Positions 9,138 through 17,993 of a stretch of DNA of 64,000 bases are shown piece after piece. Numbering within the stretch: position 1 is the first letter of the stretch; each line of letters starts with the position of its first letter. Made by a program: the position numbers and the translations under genes. The notes under the pieces were generated by a model. The model saw only the letters and a program-made list of their open reading frames with translations, was not told the DNA's origin and ran no database searches. Source of the DNA: Bacteroidia bacterium (lineage in GTDB: Bacteria; Bacteroidota; Bacteroidia; Cytophagales; JAAEPT01). The DNA is taken from assembly GCA_030431525.1 (NCBI GenBank), contig JAUIJC010000002.1:62001-126000 (forward strand), in the 5' to 3' direction.

Positions 9138-10925
9138 CTACTCCCTCACCACCATCAACCGCTTCACCATCTCCTTATTCTCCGAAAATAGCCTTACCAA
9201 ATAAACCCCTCCACGCAGATTCTCTGTTTGAATGGCTAAGGTATTCAAACGAGCTGGGATGTTATTTTCTTCAAACACCAACTGTCCAGATACACTGTAG
9301 ATTTGGATGTTCACTTGCTCATTTCCGCCAAACAAGGAAACCAACGTGGTGGATTGGTCAGCAGGATTGGGCTCAAGGTAGAAGCTTAGTTCATTGCTGA
9401 ATTGCCCAATGCGGAAGTTGCGAAGGAAGAGTGGTCCTTGGCCTTTGGAATAATTCTCAAAACGGAAGGAGATGTAGCCTTGTAGATTGCCCAAATCCAG
9501 TTGGATGCGCTTGTAATCTTCTTCAAATGGAATGGTCAGCGGGTTTTGATCTGTGGAAACCAAGGAATCACCCGTGAATGTCAGTAGCGGTTTCCACTCG
9601 GGTGAACAGTTCAGGTTGTAGCTGATTTTGAAAGAATCTGTCGGAGAGATGTTTCCGTAGGCCAGCTCAAACTCCATTTCACTGGAGCTGAATAATTTTA
9701 ATAATGGAGAAATCAAGATGGTGGAGTCTCCAATATTTCCTGTGTTGTTGTCTGCCAGCAAGCCATTTTCCCCGTCAATGGTCCAAACCAAATTTGGATT
9801 CGAGGAACTGATCGACCATCCACCTTCTTGGAGGAACAAGCTATCATTGAAATTTTGATAGTAGGGAAGTCCGTAGGCCACACCATCGCCTTCGCCACAG
9901 CAACCTGGAGAACTGAGAAGGGCTTTCCGACGTGGGCTGGTTTCCATGGCCGTTCGCATCCTGTCCTTTTGGTCCTGTGTGAATAGGTTCATGCAAGCGT
10001 CAAAGGTGTAGTCCATGAAGTTTTGAGTCATATCTACACTTCCACAGCTTGATTTAGTGGTTTTCGGACATGAGTTGGTGGCTTCACGTTGGCTTGGCGT
10101 GTCCTCACAATAGTCAGTGCCAAAACAAGAATCGTCATCTCCCCAGATATGAATAAGCCCCAGCCAGTGGCCAATTTCATGGGTACTTGTCCTACCTCGG
10201 TTATAAGATTTATAGCGCGTAAGGGCTGTACCAATATTTCCGAAGGCCCCATGGTCAAGAACGACTCCATCTGTAATGGCATCATCATCAAACCCTGACC
10301 CAATCCCTGGAAGTCCACTGTCATCAGGAAACTGAGCCCAACCGAGAACACTGTTTGAAATTTCAGTGACCCAAATGTTCAAGTATTGGTCACTTGGCCA
10401 ATAGTCAATGGCTTTTAAGGCGTAGTTATCTGAGGAACTGTAGCTGGAATAGGGGAGGTTTGCGGAGTAGGATCGGGTGATGCCGTTGGTGACGTTACCT
10501 TCAGGGTCACGGCTGGCAAGGCAGAATTCAATATTTACGCTGGTGGCCACATCTTTAAAAATAGCTGGAGTGTCTGTGGTATCAGCGTTTTGTCGGTTGA
10601 AGTCCTCGTTTAAAATCTGAATCTGGGAAAGGATTTGTTCGTCGGAAATGTTCGAGGCACCGCCGTTGTGTACTACGTGAACAACTACTGGAATTCGGTA
10701 AACTTCCTCTTCCGTTTCGGCAGTTTTCATGGCCTTTTTAAGGGCAATGCGCTTTTGAAGTTTTTCCTCAAACTGATGACGATGTTTGGCGTAGTTAGGG
10801 TGCTGGTGACACCTAAGGCTGTCATGATATGTAGCATTACAGCGGTTTACTGTTTCTTCCTCGGTTTGAGCAAAAAGGCTGTTCGAAAAAATAAGGAGGC
10901 CGAACAAAAGGAATATGTTTTTCAT
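9138..10925 (-). CDS. M43-family (cytophagalysin/pappalysin-like) secreted zinc metalloprotease with T9SS type A sorting domain
   Basis: HEIGHWLGLIHIWGDD (HExxHxxGxxH), signal peptide MKNIFLLFGLLIFSNSLFAQ, C-terminal FYLEPNPADQSTTL...GGVYLVRLFSENKEMVKRLMVVRE. Confidence 0.92.
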   Translation of the reverse strand: MKNIFLLFGLLIFSNSLFAQTEEETVNRCNATYHDSLRCHQHPNYAKHRHQFEEKLQKRIALKKAMKTAETEEEVYRIPVVVHVVHNGGASNISDEQILSQIQILNEDFNRQNADTTDTPAIFKDVATSVNIEFCLASRDPEGNVTNGITRSYSANLPYSSYSSSDNYALKAIDYWPSDQYLNIWVTEISNSVLGWAQFPDDSGLPGIGSGFDDDAITDGVVLDHGAFGNIGTALTRYKSYNRGRTSTHEIGHWLGLIHIWGDDDSCFGTDYCEDTPSQREATNSCPKTTKSSCGSVDMTQNFMDYTFDACMNLFTQDQKDRMRTAMETSPRRKALLSSPGCCGEGDGVAYGLPYYQNFNDSLFLQEGGWSISSSNPNLVWTIDGENGLLADNNTGNIGDSTILISPLLKLFSSSEMEFELAYGNISPTDSFKISYNLNCSPEWKPLLTFTGDSLVSTDQNPLTIPFEEDYKRIQLDLGNLQGYISFRFENYSKGQGPLFLRNFRIGQFSNELSFYLEPNPADQSTTLVSLFGGNEQVNIQIYSVSGQLVFEENNIPARLNTLAIQTENLRGGVYLVRLFSENKEMVKRLMVVRE

Positions 10926-11107
10926 ATGCCGAAGGCTATCGTTAAAGGTCATTGTAGGTCAGAGCTTTTTAAGCCGTGAAAAGAAAGATTCCCAAAATCA
11001 TGCTTAAAAAACCTCTTACAAAGAAATTGAGGTTTGAATAGTCAAACCTCAAATCTCATTATACATTCGTCATTCATAAAGGTTGTAAACCTTTTATGCT
11101 ATGAAGA

Positions 11108-12061
11108 TTATTGAAACTCGTCTTCTTCCTGCTTGTTGTAGGCGTCAATAATGCGTTTGACCACCTTGTGGCGAACCACATCCTCAGCCTCCAAACGGAT
11201 GATGCTGATGTCTTTGATGCCATGCAAAACGTGGAGTGCTTCCACCAAACCAGACTTTTGGTTGCGAGGAAGGTCGATTTGGGAAGGGTCGCCCGTGATG
11301 ATCATCTTGGAATGCTTACCCAAACGAGTCAGGAACATTCGCATTTGCATGGATGTGGTGTTTTGGGCCTCATCCAACAACACAAAGGCGTTCTCCAAGG
11401 TTCGACCACGCATATAAGCCAGCGGAGCGATTTCGATGGTTCCAGCTTCTTGAAGCGCCTTGAGGCGTTCCCCAGGAATCATATCGGTCAGGGCGTCATA
11501 AACAGGTCGGAGGTAAGGATCCACCTTTTCCTTCAAATCGCCTGGTAGGAAACCCAAGTTTTCGCCAGCTTCTACGGCGGGACGGCTAATGATGACCTTT
11601 TTTACCTGCTTGTTTTTCAGGGCCCGAACGGCCAAAGCTACGGCCACGTAGGTTTTTCCTGTGCCTGCAGGTCCAACGGCGAACACTAAATCATTCTTGT
11701 TGCAAGCATCGACAATGGCCTGTTGGTTAGGTGTGCGCGCTTTGATGGGGTTGCCACCAATGCCGTGTACCAAGGCTATTTTTTCAGGATGTTTGACGGG
11801 AACATTTACATCACGAGCCACATAGGACTCGACAATCTCGGGAGAGATTTTTCCGTAGCGGTGAAAATGTTCCAAAAGGATGAAAATCAATTGGTCGATC
11901 TGGTCAACCTCCTGATTTTTGCCAATAATCTTGATGTCTTGGCCACGAGAAATAATCTTGCTCGCAGGAAAAGCCCTTGAAATGGCTCTCATATTCCTGT
12001 TCTCGGTTCCAAGGAAATCAATCAATGGAACATCCTCCAACGTAATGGTCTTTTCTATCAA
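11108..12061 (-). CDS. phoH: PhoH-like ATPase
   Basis: FAVGPAGTGKTYVAVALAVRALK, RPAVEAGENLGFLPGDLKEKVDPYLRPVYDAL. Confidence 0.95.
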   Translation of the reverse strand: MIEKTITLEDVPLIDFLGTENRNMRAISRAFPASKIISRGQDIKIIGKNQEVDQIDQLIFILLEHFHRYGKISPEIVESYVARDVNVPVKHPEKIALVHGIGGNPIKARTPNQQAIVDACNKNDLVFAVGPAGTGKTYVAVALAVRALKNKQVKKVIISRPAVEAGENLGFLPGDLKEKVDPYLRPVYDALTDMIPGERLKALQEAGTIEIAPLAYMRGRTLENAFVLLDEAQNTTSMQMRMFLTRLGKHSKMIITGDPSQIDLPRNQKSGLVEALHVLHGIKDISIIRLEAEDVVRHKVVKRIIDAYNKQEEDEFQ

Positions 12062-12112
12062 GGCAATAGGGTGTTTGAATCAATAGCCAACTTTCCAAAT
12101 AGAGTGAATGGA

Positions 12113-12224
12113 CCACCGAGTTCACAGAGTCAAGGAGAAAAGGAGGCCTCTTACTCTCAAAAACTCAATGATTTTATAGAGTGAGAGTCTCTGTGCCCTC
12201 CATACCTCTGCGTACTCTGTGGTT
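12113..12224. repeat. 'CCACAGAG' inverted-repeat element, copy A
   Basis: CCACCGAGTTCACAGAGTCAAGGAG ... CCTCTGCGTACTCTGTGG. Confidence 0.8.
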
Positions 12225-12316
12225 CCTTACGAATAATTCTATTCGGAAAGCTCTATGTTAGGCTTTACAAAAATAACAGAAATCACGTCCTTTCAGTTTA
12301 TTCCCACATAAAAGCT

Positions 12317-12589
12317 ATGGCCAGCACATCCATTCCAATTGAAAAAGCCAAGAACTTAGGACCATTGACAGGAGCTGAACTTAGGGCTGTCGGGATTGAA
12401 AGTGTTCAACAGCTTCAGGCTTTGGGATGGGAAAAGGCTTTTGAATCTTGGGTCAATGTATTTCCAGAAAGAGTCAATCTCAATGCCCTTTACGCGCTGA
12501 TAGGGGCCGTGGAGGAATTGGATTGGCGGGAGATTCCTGCTGATCAAAAACAGGAAGCCAAGGATTTTATACGGGGATTTAGGCGCTGA
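12317..12589 (+). CDS. TfoX/Sxy C-terminal-like protein
   Basis: KNLGPLTGAELRAVGIESVQQLQALGWEKAF...LYALIGAVEELDWREIP. Confidence 0.85.
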   Translation: MASTSIPIEKAKNLGPLTGAELRAVGIESVQQLQALGWEKAFESWVNVFPERVNLNALYALIGAVEELDWREIPADQKQEAKDFIRGFRR

Positions 12590-12590
12590 T

Positions 12591-12821
12591 TTACTGGGCA
12601 ACTTCTCCGCGATGAGGACGGAGAGCATCCCTGACCATTGGCATCTCTGCTTCTTCAACAATCAAAAAGGCTGTCCACAATACAGGCGATTTTTCTTCCA
12701 CGCCCGTTGTTTTGATGCTCAGGTTCTCACGCTCGGCAAATTCCTCCAAATGGATCCGATGGTGCTCGGCAGTGCCTTTGGCATCTTGTCCTCGGAAATC
12801 CCAAATCAGTTTCAATTTCAT
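12591..12821 (-). CDS. Conserved hypothetical small protein
   Basis: Intact 76-aa ORF in a gene-sized gap, not antisense to another gene. Confidence 0.65.
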   Translation of the reverse strand: MKLKLIWDFRGQDAKGTAEHHRIHLEEFAERENLSIKTTGVEEKSPVLWTAFLIVEEAEMPMVRDALRPHRGEVAQ

Positions 12822-12844
12822 GGTGTTGTTCTATTGGTTTAAAA

Positions 12845-12882
12845 ACATAAAAGCGCTCCTATGAGCGCTTTTATGTTTTCTA
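12845..12882. terminator. Hairpin terminator AAAAGCGCTCCTATGAGCGCTTTT
   Basis: Stem AAAAGCGCTC/GAGCGCTTTT with poly-T. Confidence 0.85.
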
Positions 12883-12892
12883 TCTATAGGAA

Positions 12893-14074
12893 TTATTTGG
12901 ACTGCTCAATGGCCTTGTCCACTTCAGCGATGATGTCATCGATATGCTCCAAACCAACGGAGATGCGAATCATACCAGCAGTGATGCCCACGGCTTGGCG
13001 CTCCTCTTCGGTCAATTTGGAATGCGTCGTGGAAGCAGGGTGGGAAACGATGGTGCGCGTATCACCCAAGTTTGCCGTAAACGACAAGGTTTTGGCTGAG
13101 GCATCCAAGAATTTGCGTCCGCCTTCCAGTCCTCCTTTCAATTCGAAAGTGACCAATCCACCACCTTTTTTCATTTGCTTTTTGGCCAACTCATGTTGAG
13201 GGTGGCTTGGAAGGAATGGATACTTAACGAAGGTTACTTCTGAGTGGTTTTCCAAGTGTTTTGCCAAGGCCAAGGCGTTGTCGCAATGGCGGTCCATACG
13301 CACAGCCAAGGTCTCAAGGCTTTTGGACAATGTCCATGCGTTGAAGGGCGACATGGCTGGACCAGTGTGGCGGGCGAAGAATCGCAACTGGTCAATCAAT
13401 TCCTGACGACCAGCAATCACACCACCCAATACGCGTCCTTGGCCATCAATAAACTTGGTGGCAGAATGGACCACAAGGTCAGCGCCGAACTTCAACGGTT
13501 GTTGCAAATAAGGAGTGGCAAAACAGTTGTCCACGTTGAGCAAGGCTCCCTTAGACTTACAAAGTCCAGCCAACCATTCTAGATCAATCAGGTCCAAGCC
13601 AGGGTTTGAAGGCGTTTCAATGAAACACATCTTAGTGTTCTCCTCAAAAGCTTCTTCCCATTGCTCAGGCTTGTCAATGTCCACATAGGTGTGGGTGATG
13701 CCCCATTTGGAAAGGATTTGCGTGGTGATTTGGTGAGTGGATCCAAACACCGAACGACAAATCACGATATGGTCTCCGCTGGAGAGAAAGGCTCCCATGC
13801 TTGTGAAGATGGCAGACATTCCTGTAGCGGTTGCCCAACCGTCTTCGGCGCCTTCCATCACACAAATCTTCTCGATAAACTCAGAAGTGTTCGGGTTCGA
13901 AAAGCGTGAGTAGATATTTCCAGGTTCCTCGTCAGCGAACATGGCACGTGCCTGCTCAGCATCCTCGAACATGAAGCTTGAGGTCAAATAGAGGGGAACC
14001 GAGTGCTCTCGGTTTTGGGTGCGTTCAGCTTGCGTGCGAACGGCCTGGGTTTCAAAATGCTTGGAATCGTTCAT
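12893..14074 (-). CDS. metZ: O-succinylhomoserine sulfhydrylase / trans-sulfuration PLP enzyme
   Basis: FETQAVRTQAERTQNREHSVPLYLTSSF, SATKFIDGQGRVLGG (PLP lysine). Confidence 0.9.
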   Translation of the reverse strand: MNDSKHFETQAVRTQAERTQNREHSVPLYLTSSFMFEDAEQARAMFADEEPGNIYSRFSNPNTSEFIEKICVMEGAEDGWATATGMSAIFTSMGAFLSSGDHIVICRSVFGSTHQITTQILSKWGITHTYVDIDKPEQWEEAFEENTKMCFIETPSNPGLDLIDLEWLAGLCKSKGALLNVDNCFATPYLQQPLKFGADLVVHSATKFIDGQGRVLGGVIAGRQELIDQLRFFARHTGPAMSPFNAWTLSKSLETLAVRMDRHCDNALALAKHLENHSEVTFVKYPFLPSHPQHELAKKQMKKGGGLVTFELKGGLEGGRKFLDASAKTLSFTANLGDTRTIVSHPASTTHSKLTEEERQAVGITAGMIRISVGLEHIDDIIAEVDKAIEQSK

Positions 14075-14102
14075 TGGCCGAAGGGGACTGAATCTGGGTA
14101 GG

Positions 14103-14190
14103 TGTACAATGTATTATGTATAAAGAATTATGTACAATGAGATGTCTTACTGCATCGGTCATTGTACATAATACTTTGTACTTGATACTA
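14103..14190. repeat. Palindromic 'GTACAATGTATTA' dispersed repeat, copy 2
   Basis: ATTATGTACAATGA ... TCATTGTACATAAT perfect 14-bp arms, extended by TACAATGTATTATGTA / TTTGTACTTGATAC. Confidence 0.85.
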
Positions 14191-14203
14191 CTTCGAGCAG
14201 GTC

Positions 14204-14620
14204 TCAGTTTTTGATGACCAAGCTGTGGGTGATGTTCGCCGTTTTCTCCATGATTTTGGTGACGGAGCAATACTTTTCCATGGAGAGCTTAACAGCACGC
14301 TCAGCTTTCTTCTGGTCAATGTCGCCAGTCAAAACAAACTCGACATGGATGTTATTGAACAAAGAAGGAACGTTATCCTGATCGCGATCAGCCAAGATGT
14401 TCACTTCGTAATCCTTAACCTCTACTTTTTGTTTTTTGAGGATGCTCAGGACGTCCATTGAGGAGCAACCACCCAAGCCCATAATCAACAGCTCCATCGG
14501 GCGTGCGCCTTGGTCCTCGCCACCAATTTTCGGTGCGCCATCGATTTGTACTTTATTTCCATTTTCATTGGTTGCTTCCAAATGGACGGCTTGGTTGATG
14601 CGCTTGAGGTTGATTTTCAT
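14204..14620 (-). CDS. OsmC family protein
   Basis: GARPMELLIMGLGGCSSMDVLSILKKQK; AVKLSMEKYCSVTKIM. Confidence 0.92.
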   Translation of the reverse strand: MKINLKRINQAVHLEATNENGNKVQIDGAPKIGGEDQGARPMELLIMGLGGCSSMDVLSILKKQKVEVKDYEVNILADRDQDNVPSLFNNIHVEFVLTGDIDQKKAERAVKLSMEKYCSVTKIMEKTANITHSLVIKN

Positions 14621-14844
14621 GGTGATATGGGTTCTCTAGGGTGTTAATCCACAATTTTTTGCTCCCCCAAAGGTAGGAAATTTTAGAATTGGGATATTTT
14701 CTCTTTTGTTGAAACAAGACTGTTTTACTACATTCGAGTAGTTTTGCTTTGGAAAAGGGGATTTCGGGAACGGAACTTGTTTAATTGTTGTTTCGCTCAA
14801 CTTTAAGGGGAAATTTCCAAAATCAGTTTTGAAAACAATCTGTT

Positions 14845-15816
14845 ATGAAAAGAATATTACACGTCTTTGGTTTCTTGCTTGCCTTGATGTTTGTGGTCGC
14901 AAGCCCATTCGAGGCACAGGCACAAAACCCTAAGGCGATGAAAAAGATGCGGAAGAAGGCCCGCAAAAAGCCGAAGAAATCGAAGAAACCAGTGACTTAT
15001 ACTAAGCGAACCACAAGAGACCAAGACTCTGACGGGGTTCCAGATTATTATGACCACTGTTTGGATACGCCTCCAGGCGCTACGGTAACCTCTTTTGGAT
15101 GTCCATTGGATACTGACTTTGACGGTCTTTACGACTACGAGGATGAGTGTATTAATGAACCTGGCCCAAAAGCGAACAAAGGTTGTCCTTATGCAGATAA
15201 GGATGGCGATGGCATCTTGGATAAGGATGACAAATGTCCTGAGGTTCCTGGTTTGATTAAATATCAGGGTTGTCCAGATACGGATGGCGATGGCATTCAG
15301 GATAGTGAGGATGCTTGTCCGAATGAGCCTGGTTTGGTGGCCTACAAAGGTTGTCCACGTCCTGATCAAGATTCAGATGGTGATGGCATTTTGGATAAAG
15401 ATGACCACTGTATCCTTGTTCCAGGAACCGTAGAGAACCATGGTTGTCCTGAGATTAAGAAAGAGGAGAAAGAAGCTTTGGACCTCGCTTTCAAAAGCCT
15501 ATTGTTTGAAAGTGGAAAGGCGGTCATCAAGTCATCTTCTTTTGAGTCGCTCGACAAACTGGCCACGGTGATGATTGAAAACGATCACTTGTTGTTGCAT
15601 TTGGTTGGTCACACGGATAATGTTGGCGATGACAACGACAACATGAAGCTCTCTGAGAGCCGTGCCAAAGCTGTTCGTCAATATTTGATGGAGCATGGTG
15701 TTGACGGTGTTCGTATCACCACCGAATGGCATGGTGAAACTAAGCCAGTAGATACCAACGAAACTGCTGACGGTCGTAAGAATAACCGTCGAGTGGAAAT
15801 GGAATTGAAGTACTAA
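14845..15816 (+). CDS. OmpA family protein with thrombospondin type 3 (DxDxDG) repeats
   Basis: DQDSDGVPDYYDHC...DKDGDGILDKDDKC repeats, then OmpA C-domain LVGHTDNVGDDNDNMKLSESRAKAVRQYL. Confidence 0.93.
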   Translation: MKRILHVFGFLLALMFVVASPFEAQAQNPKAMKKMRKKARKKPKKSKKPVTYTKRTTRDQDSDGVPDYYDHCLDTPPGATVTSFGCPLDTDFDGLYDYEDECINEPGPKANKGCPYADKDGDGILDKDDKCPEVPGLIKYQGCPDTDGDGIQDSEDACPNEPGLVAYKGCPRPDQDSDGDGILDKDDHCILVPGTVENHGCPEIKKEEKEALDLAFKSLLFESGKAVIKSSSFESLDKLATVMIENDHLLLHLVGHTDNVGDDNDNMKLSESRAKAVRQYLMEHGVDGVRITTEWHGETKPVDTNETADGRKNNRRVEMELKY

Positions 15817-15832
15817 TTCCAATCAAAAACAT

Positions 15833-15875
15833 AAAATTGCCCTTTCTGACATTTGTCGGAAAGGGCAATTTTTTT
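15833..15875 (+). terminator. Intrinsic terminator after OmpA gene
   Basis: AAAATTGCCCTTTCTGACATTTGTCGGAAAGGGCAATTTTTTT. Confidence 0.9.
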
Positions 15876-15893
15876 GTCTGAAGATCAAATGCA

Positions 15894-15970
15894 AAGCCCT
15901 GTAAGGGTGAAATATGTCAGAGTGGGGCGTATAACCCCACTTTTGTTGATAACATTGGGTGAACCCAACC
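15894..15970. repeat. Dispersed repeat AGCCCTGTAAGGGTGAAATATGTCAGAGTGGGGCGTATAACCCCACTT...TTGGGTGAACCCAA
   Basis: Three consecutive small palindromes; AGCCCTGTAAGGG core is shared with 31333-31346. Confidence 0.65.
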
Positions 15971-16036
15971 GTTCCAAGAAGACACAAAAAAAGCGCACCG
16001 TTTGGAGCGCTTTTAATGTTTTAGGCAAGTCAAGTA

Positions 16037-16813
16037 TTAAGCATTGCCTTTGGCTGTCGTATAGTTTTCAGCAACACCTTCCCAGTTAATGATTTTGAAG
16101 AAGTTGTCGATGTATTCCTTACGACGGTTTTGGTAATGCAAGTAATAGGCATGTTCCCAAACGTCGATGCCCAGAACAGGAATTCCAGGCTTTTCTACAA
16201 TCTTCAACATCATTGGGTTGTCCTGGTTTGGCGTAGAGCTGACAAATAACTTTCCGTCTTTGTCAAGCGCAAGCCATGCCCACCCTGAACCAAATCGAGT
16301 AGCGGCAGCCTTTGCAAACTCCTCTTTAAAGGCGTCATAGGACCCGAAAGCCTCGTCGATGGCCTTGGCCAAATCTCCAGTAGGGGCTTCTCCACCACCT
16401 GGCTTCATGATTTTCCAGAAGAGGCTGTGGTTGTAGTGACCACCACCATTGTTTCGAACGCCCGTATCGGCATCATCCTCGCTCACCGAGGTCACAATGG
16501 AATCAAGGTCTTTACCCGCCAATGGATGGCCTTGCAGGGCTTTGTTGAGCTTTTTAACGTATCCAGCATGGTGCTTACCATGGTGAATGTTCATGGTCAT
16601 CTTATCGATGTATGGCTCCAAGGCGTCCTCTGCGTATGGAAGCTCTGGTAAGGTAAACTCACCTGCAGAAGTTGTGGCAGGAGGAATGGAGTCTGTTGGC
16701 GTATTGGAAGACTGATCCTTGCTTTCTTCGCTGCTTGAACAGGATGAAAGAGGGGCGATAAGCGCACCCGCAGTAAAAATGGCTCCTGTTTTTAGAAAAT
16801 CACGTTTTTTCAT
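16037..16813 (-). CDS. Exported Fe/Mn superoxide dismutase (lipoprotein-type signal)
   Basis: MKKRDFLKTGAIFTAGALIAPLSSCSSSEE signal; AWLALDKDGKLFV, DVWEHAYYLHYQNRRKEYIDNFFKIINW. Confidence 0.93.
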   Translation of the reverse strand: MKKRDFLKTGAIFTAGALIAPLSSCSSSEESKDQSSNTPTDSIPPATTSAGEFTLPELPYAEDALEPYIDKMTMNIHHGKHHAGYVKKLNKALQGHPLAGKDLDSIVTSVSEDDADTGVRNNGGGHYNHSLFWKIMKPGGGEAPTGDLAKAIDEAFGSYDAFKEEFAKAAATRFGSGWAWLALDKDGKLFVSSTPNQDNPMMLKIVEKPGIPVLGIDVWEHAYYLHYQNRRKEYIDNFFKIINWEGVAENYTTAKGNA

Positions 16814-16902
16814 GGAGAATCCGGCATATTGGTTAAAATGCCAAGGAAGATAAATATTTTTGTTTGAACAGGGTTCCTCTACACCGCTTTTTGAAAGGAT
16901 TA

Positions 16903-17658
16903 ATGAAAAAAGAAACATGTTTGACTGCGGTCATTATCGATGATGAACAGGACAGTCGTGATATTATTGAGGGCTACCTCACGCGTTATTGTCCTGATGT
17001 AGAAGTGCTTGGTTTTGGGAAAGATGTTCCGACAGGTGTGGACGCAATTCGACAACATCGCCCAGACATCGTTTTTTTGGATATCGAAATGCCTTTTGGC
17101 AATGCCTTCGACCTTTTGGAGCAGGTCGAGGAGATTGACTTTGAAACCATTTTTGTAACGGCTTATGACAATTATGCCATTCAGGCCATCAATCGCAGCG
17201 CTGCTTTTTATCTGTTAAAGCCCGTTGACATTGATGAGTTAGTGGAAGCCGTGGAGAAGATTAAAAAGGAGAAGGAACAGGCAGATTATGTGACACATGC
17301 CAAGGTACTGGCCGAGAATATTCGCATCGCCGCAAAGCAGGAACAAAAATTAATGCTTCCCACACTTTCAGGTTTTGACATCATCAAGGCCAAGGAGGTA
17401 GTTAATTGCTCTGCAGAGGATAACCTAACCCGGTTTTTTCTCTTGGATGGCTCCGAAAAACTGATTTGTCGGACTTTAAAGTACTATGAAGAGGTTTTGG
17501 AGGAATTAGGCTTTTGTCGGGTGCATCGTTCGCACTTAGTGAATTTGGAGCATGTGGCGAGCTACACGAAAGGAAAAGGGGGCTACCTGACTTTGACGAA
17601 CGGAAAAATGGTGGAGGTCTCAAATTCCAAGAAAGAGAATTTCTTGAGCCGTTTTTGA
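16903..17658 (+). CDS. LytTR-family response regulator
   Basis: Receiver: AVIIDDEQDSRDII...DIVFLDIEMPFGNAF; LytTR: ICRTLKYYEEVLEELGFCRVHRSHLVNLEHV. Confidence 0.93.
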   Translation: MKKETCLTAVIIDDEQDSRDIIEGYLTRYCPDVEVLGFGKDVPTGVDAIRQHRPDIVFLDIEMPFGNAFDLLEQVEEIDFETIFVTAYDNYAIQAINRSAAFYLLKPVDIDELVEAVEKIKKEKEQADYVTHAKVLAENIRIAAKQEQKLMLPTLSGFDIIKAKEVVNCSAEDNLTRFFLLDGSEKLICRTLKYYEEVLEELGFCRVHRSHLVNLEHVASYTKGKGGYLTLTNGKMVEVSNSKKENFLSRF

Positions 17659-17675
17659 AAAAAGTGAAAGCATAA

Positions 17676-17714
17676 GAAAGCCTCGGAGGTCATAAAGACT
17701 TCCGAGGCTTTTTT
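17676..17714. terminator. Intrinsic terminator AAGCCTCGGAGGTC...GACTTCCGAGGCTTTTTT
   Basis: Strong stem and T-tract after the response regulator. Confidence 0.9.
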
Positions 17715-17736
17715 AATGCGTTTTAAGCTGGGTGGC

Positions 17737-17847
17737 TTACTTGTGCTTTGGGCCAGTGATGGCCAAGTAGGCAGCAGCAACAAGAACAGGGCCTCCCATA
17801 AAGAATGCGGCAGCCGCAAGAAGGTAGCTAGACTCTAATTCAAACAT
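17737..17847 (-). CDS. Putative 36-aa single-TM small protein
   Basis: ATG...TAA reads MFELESSYLLAAAAFFMGGPVLVAAAYLAITGPKHK; lies in an otherwise gene-free gap between terminators. Confidence 0.5.
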   Translation of the reverse strand: MFELESSYLLAAAAFFMGGPVLVAAAYLAITGPKHK

Positions 17848-17937
17848 GATCACTCAGATTTTGTCGTTCAGTCCCGAAGATAACACATCCTGACGGGAAT
17901 AATCAATGGTTTCCTTGGCTATTGACAAGGAAATACA

Positions 17938-17969
17938 AAAAAAGGTTCCTTCGAAAAGGAACCTTTGAA
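17938..17969. terminator. Hairpin AAAGGTTCCTTCGAAAAGGAACCTTT
   Basis: 11-bp stem downstream of the 17994-18875 minus-strand gene. Confidence 0.8.
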
Positions 17970-17993
17970 ATCATTTCTGACAATCACGGAGTA

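Noticed and set aside
14857-15369. Minus-strand 170-aa ORF antisense to the OmpA-like gene
   Set aside because: Repetitive TIRT/AIAI pattern is the shadow of the TSP3 repeats
15030-15420. Apparent DNA repeats GATGGCGATGGCAT within 14845-15816
   Set aside because: Protein-level thrombospondin type 3 calcium-binding repeats, not an independent DNA repeat or CRISPR
16814-16918. N-terminal extension of the superoxide dismutase ORF
   Set aside because: Signal peptide clearly begins at MKKRDFLKTGA (16813)
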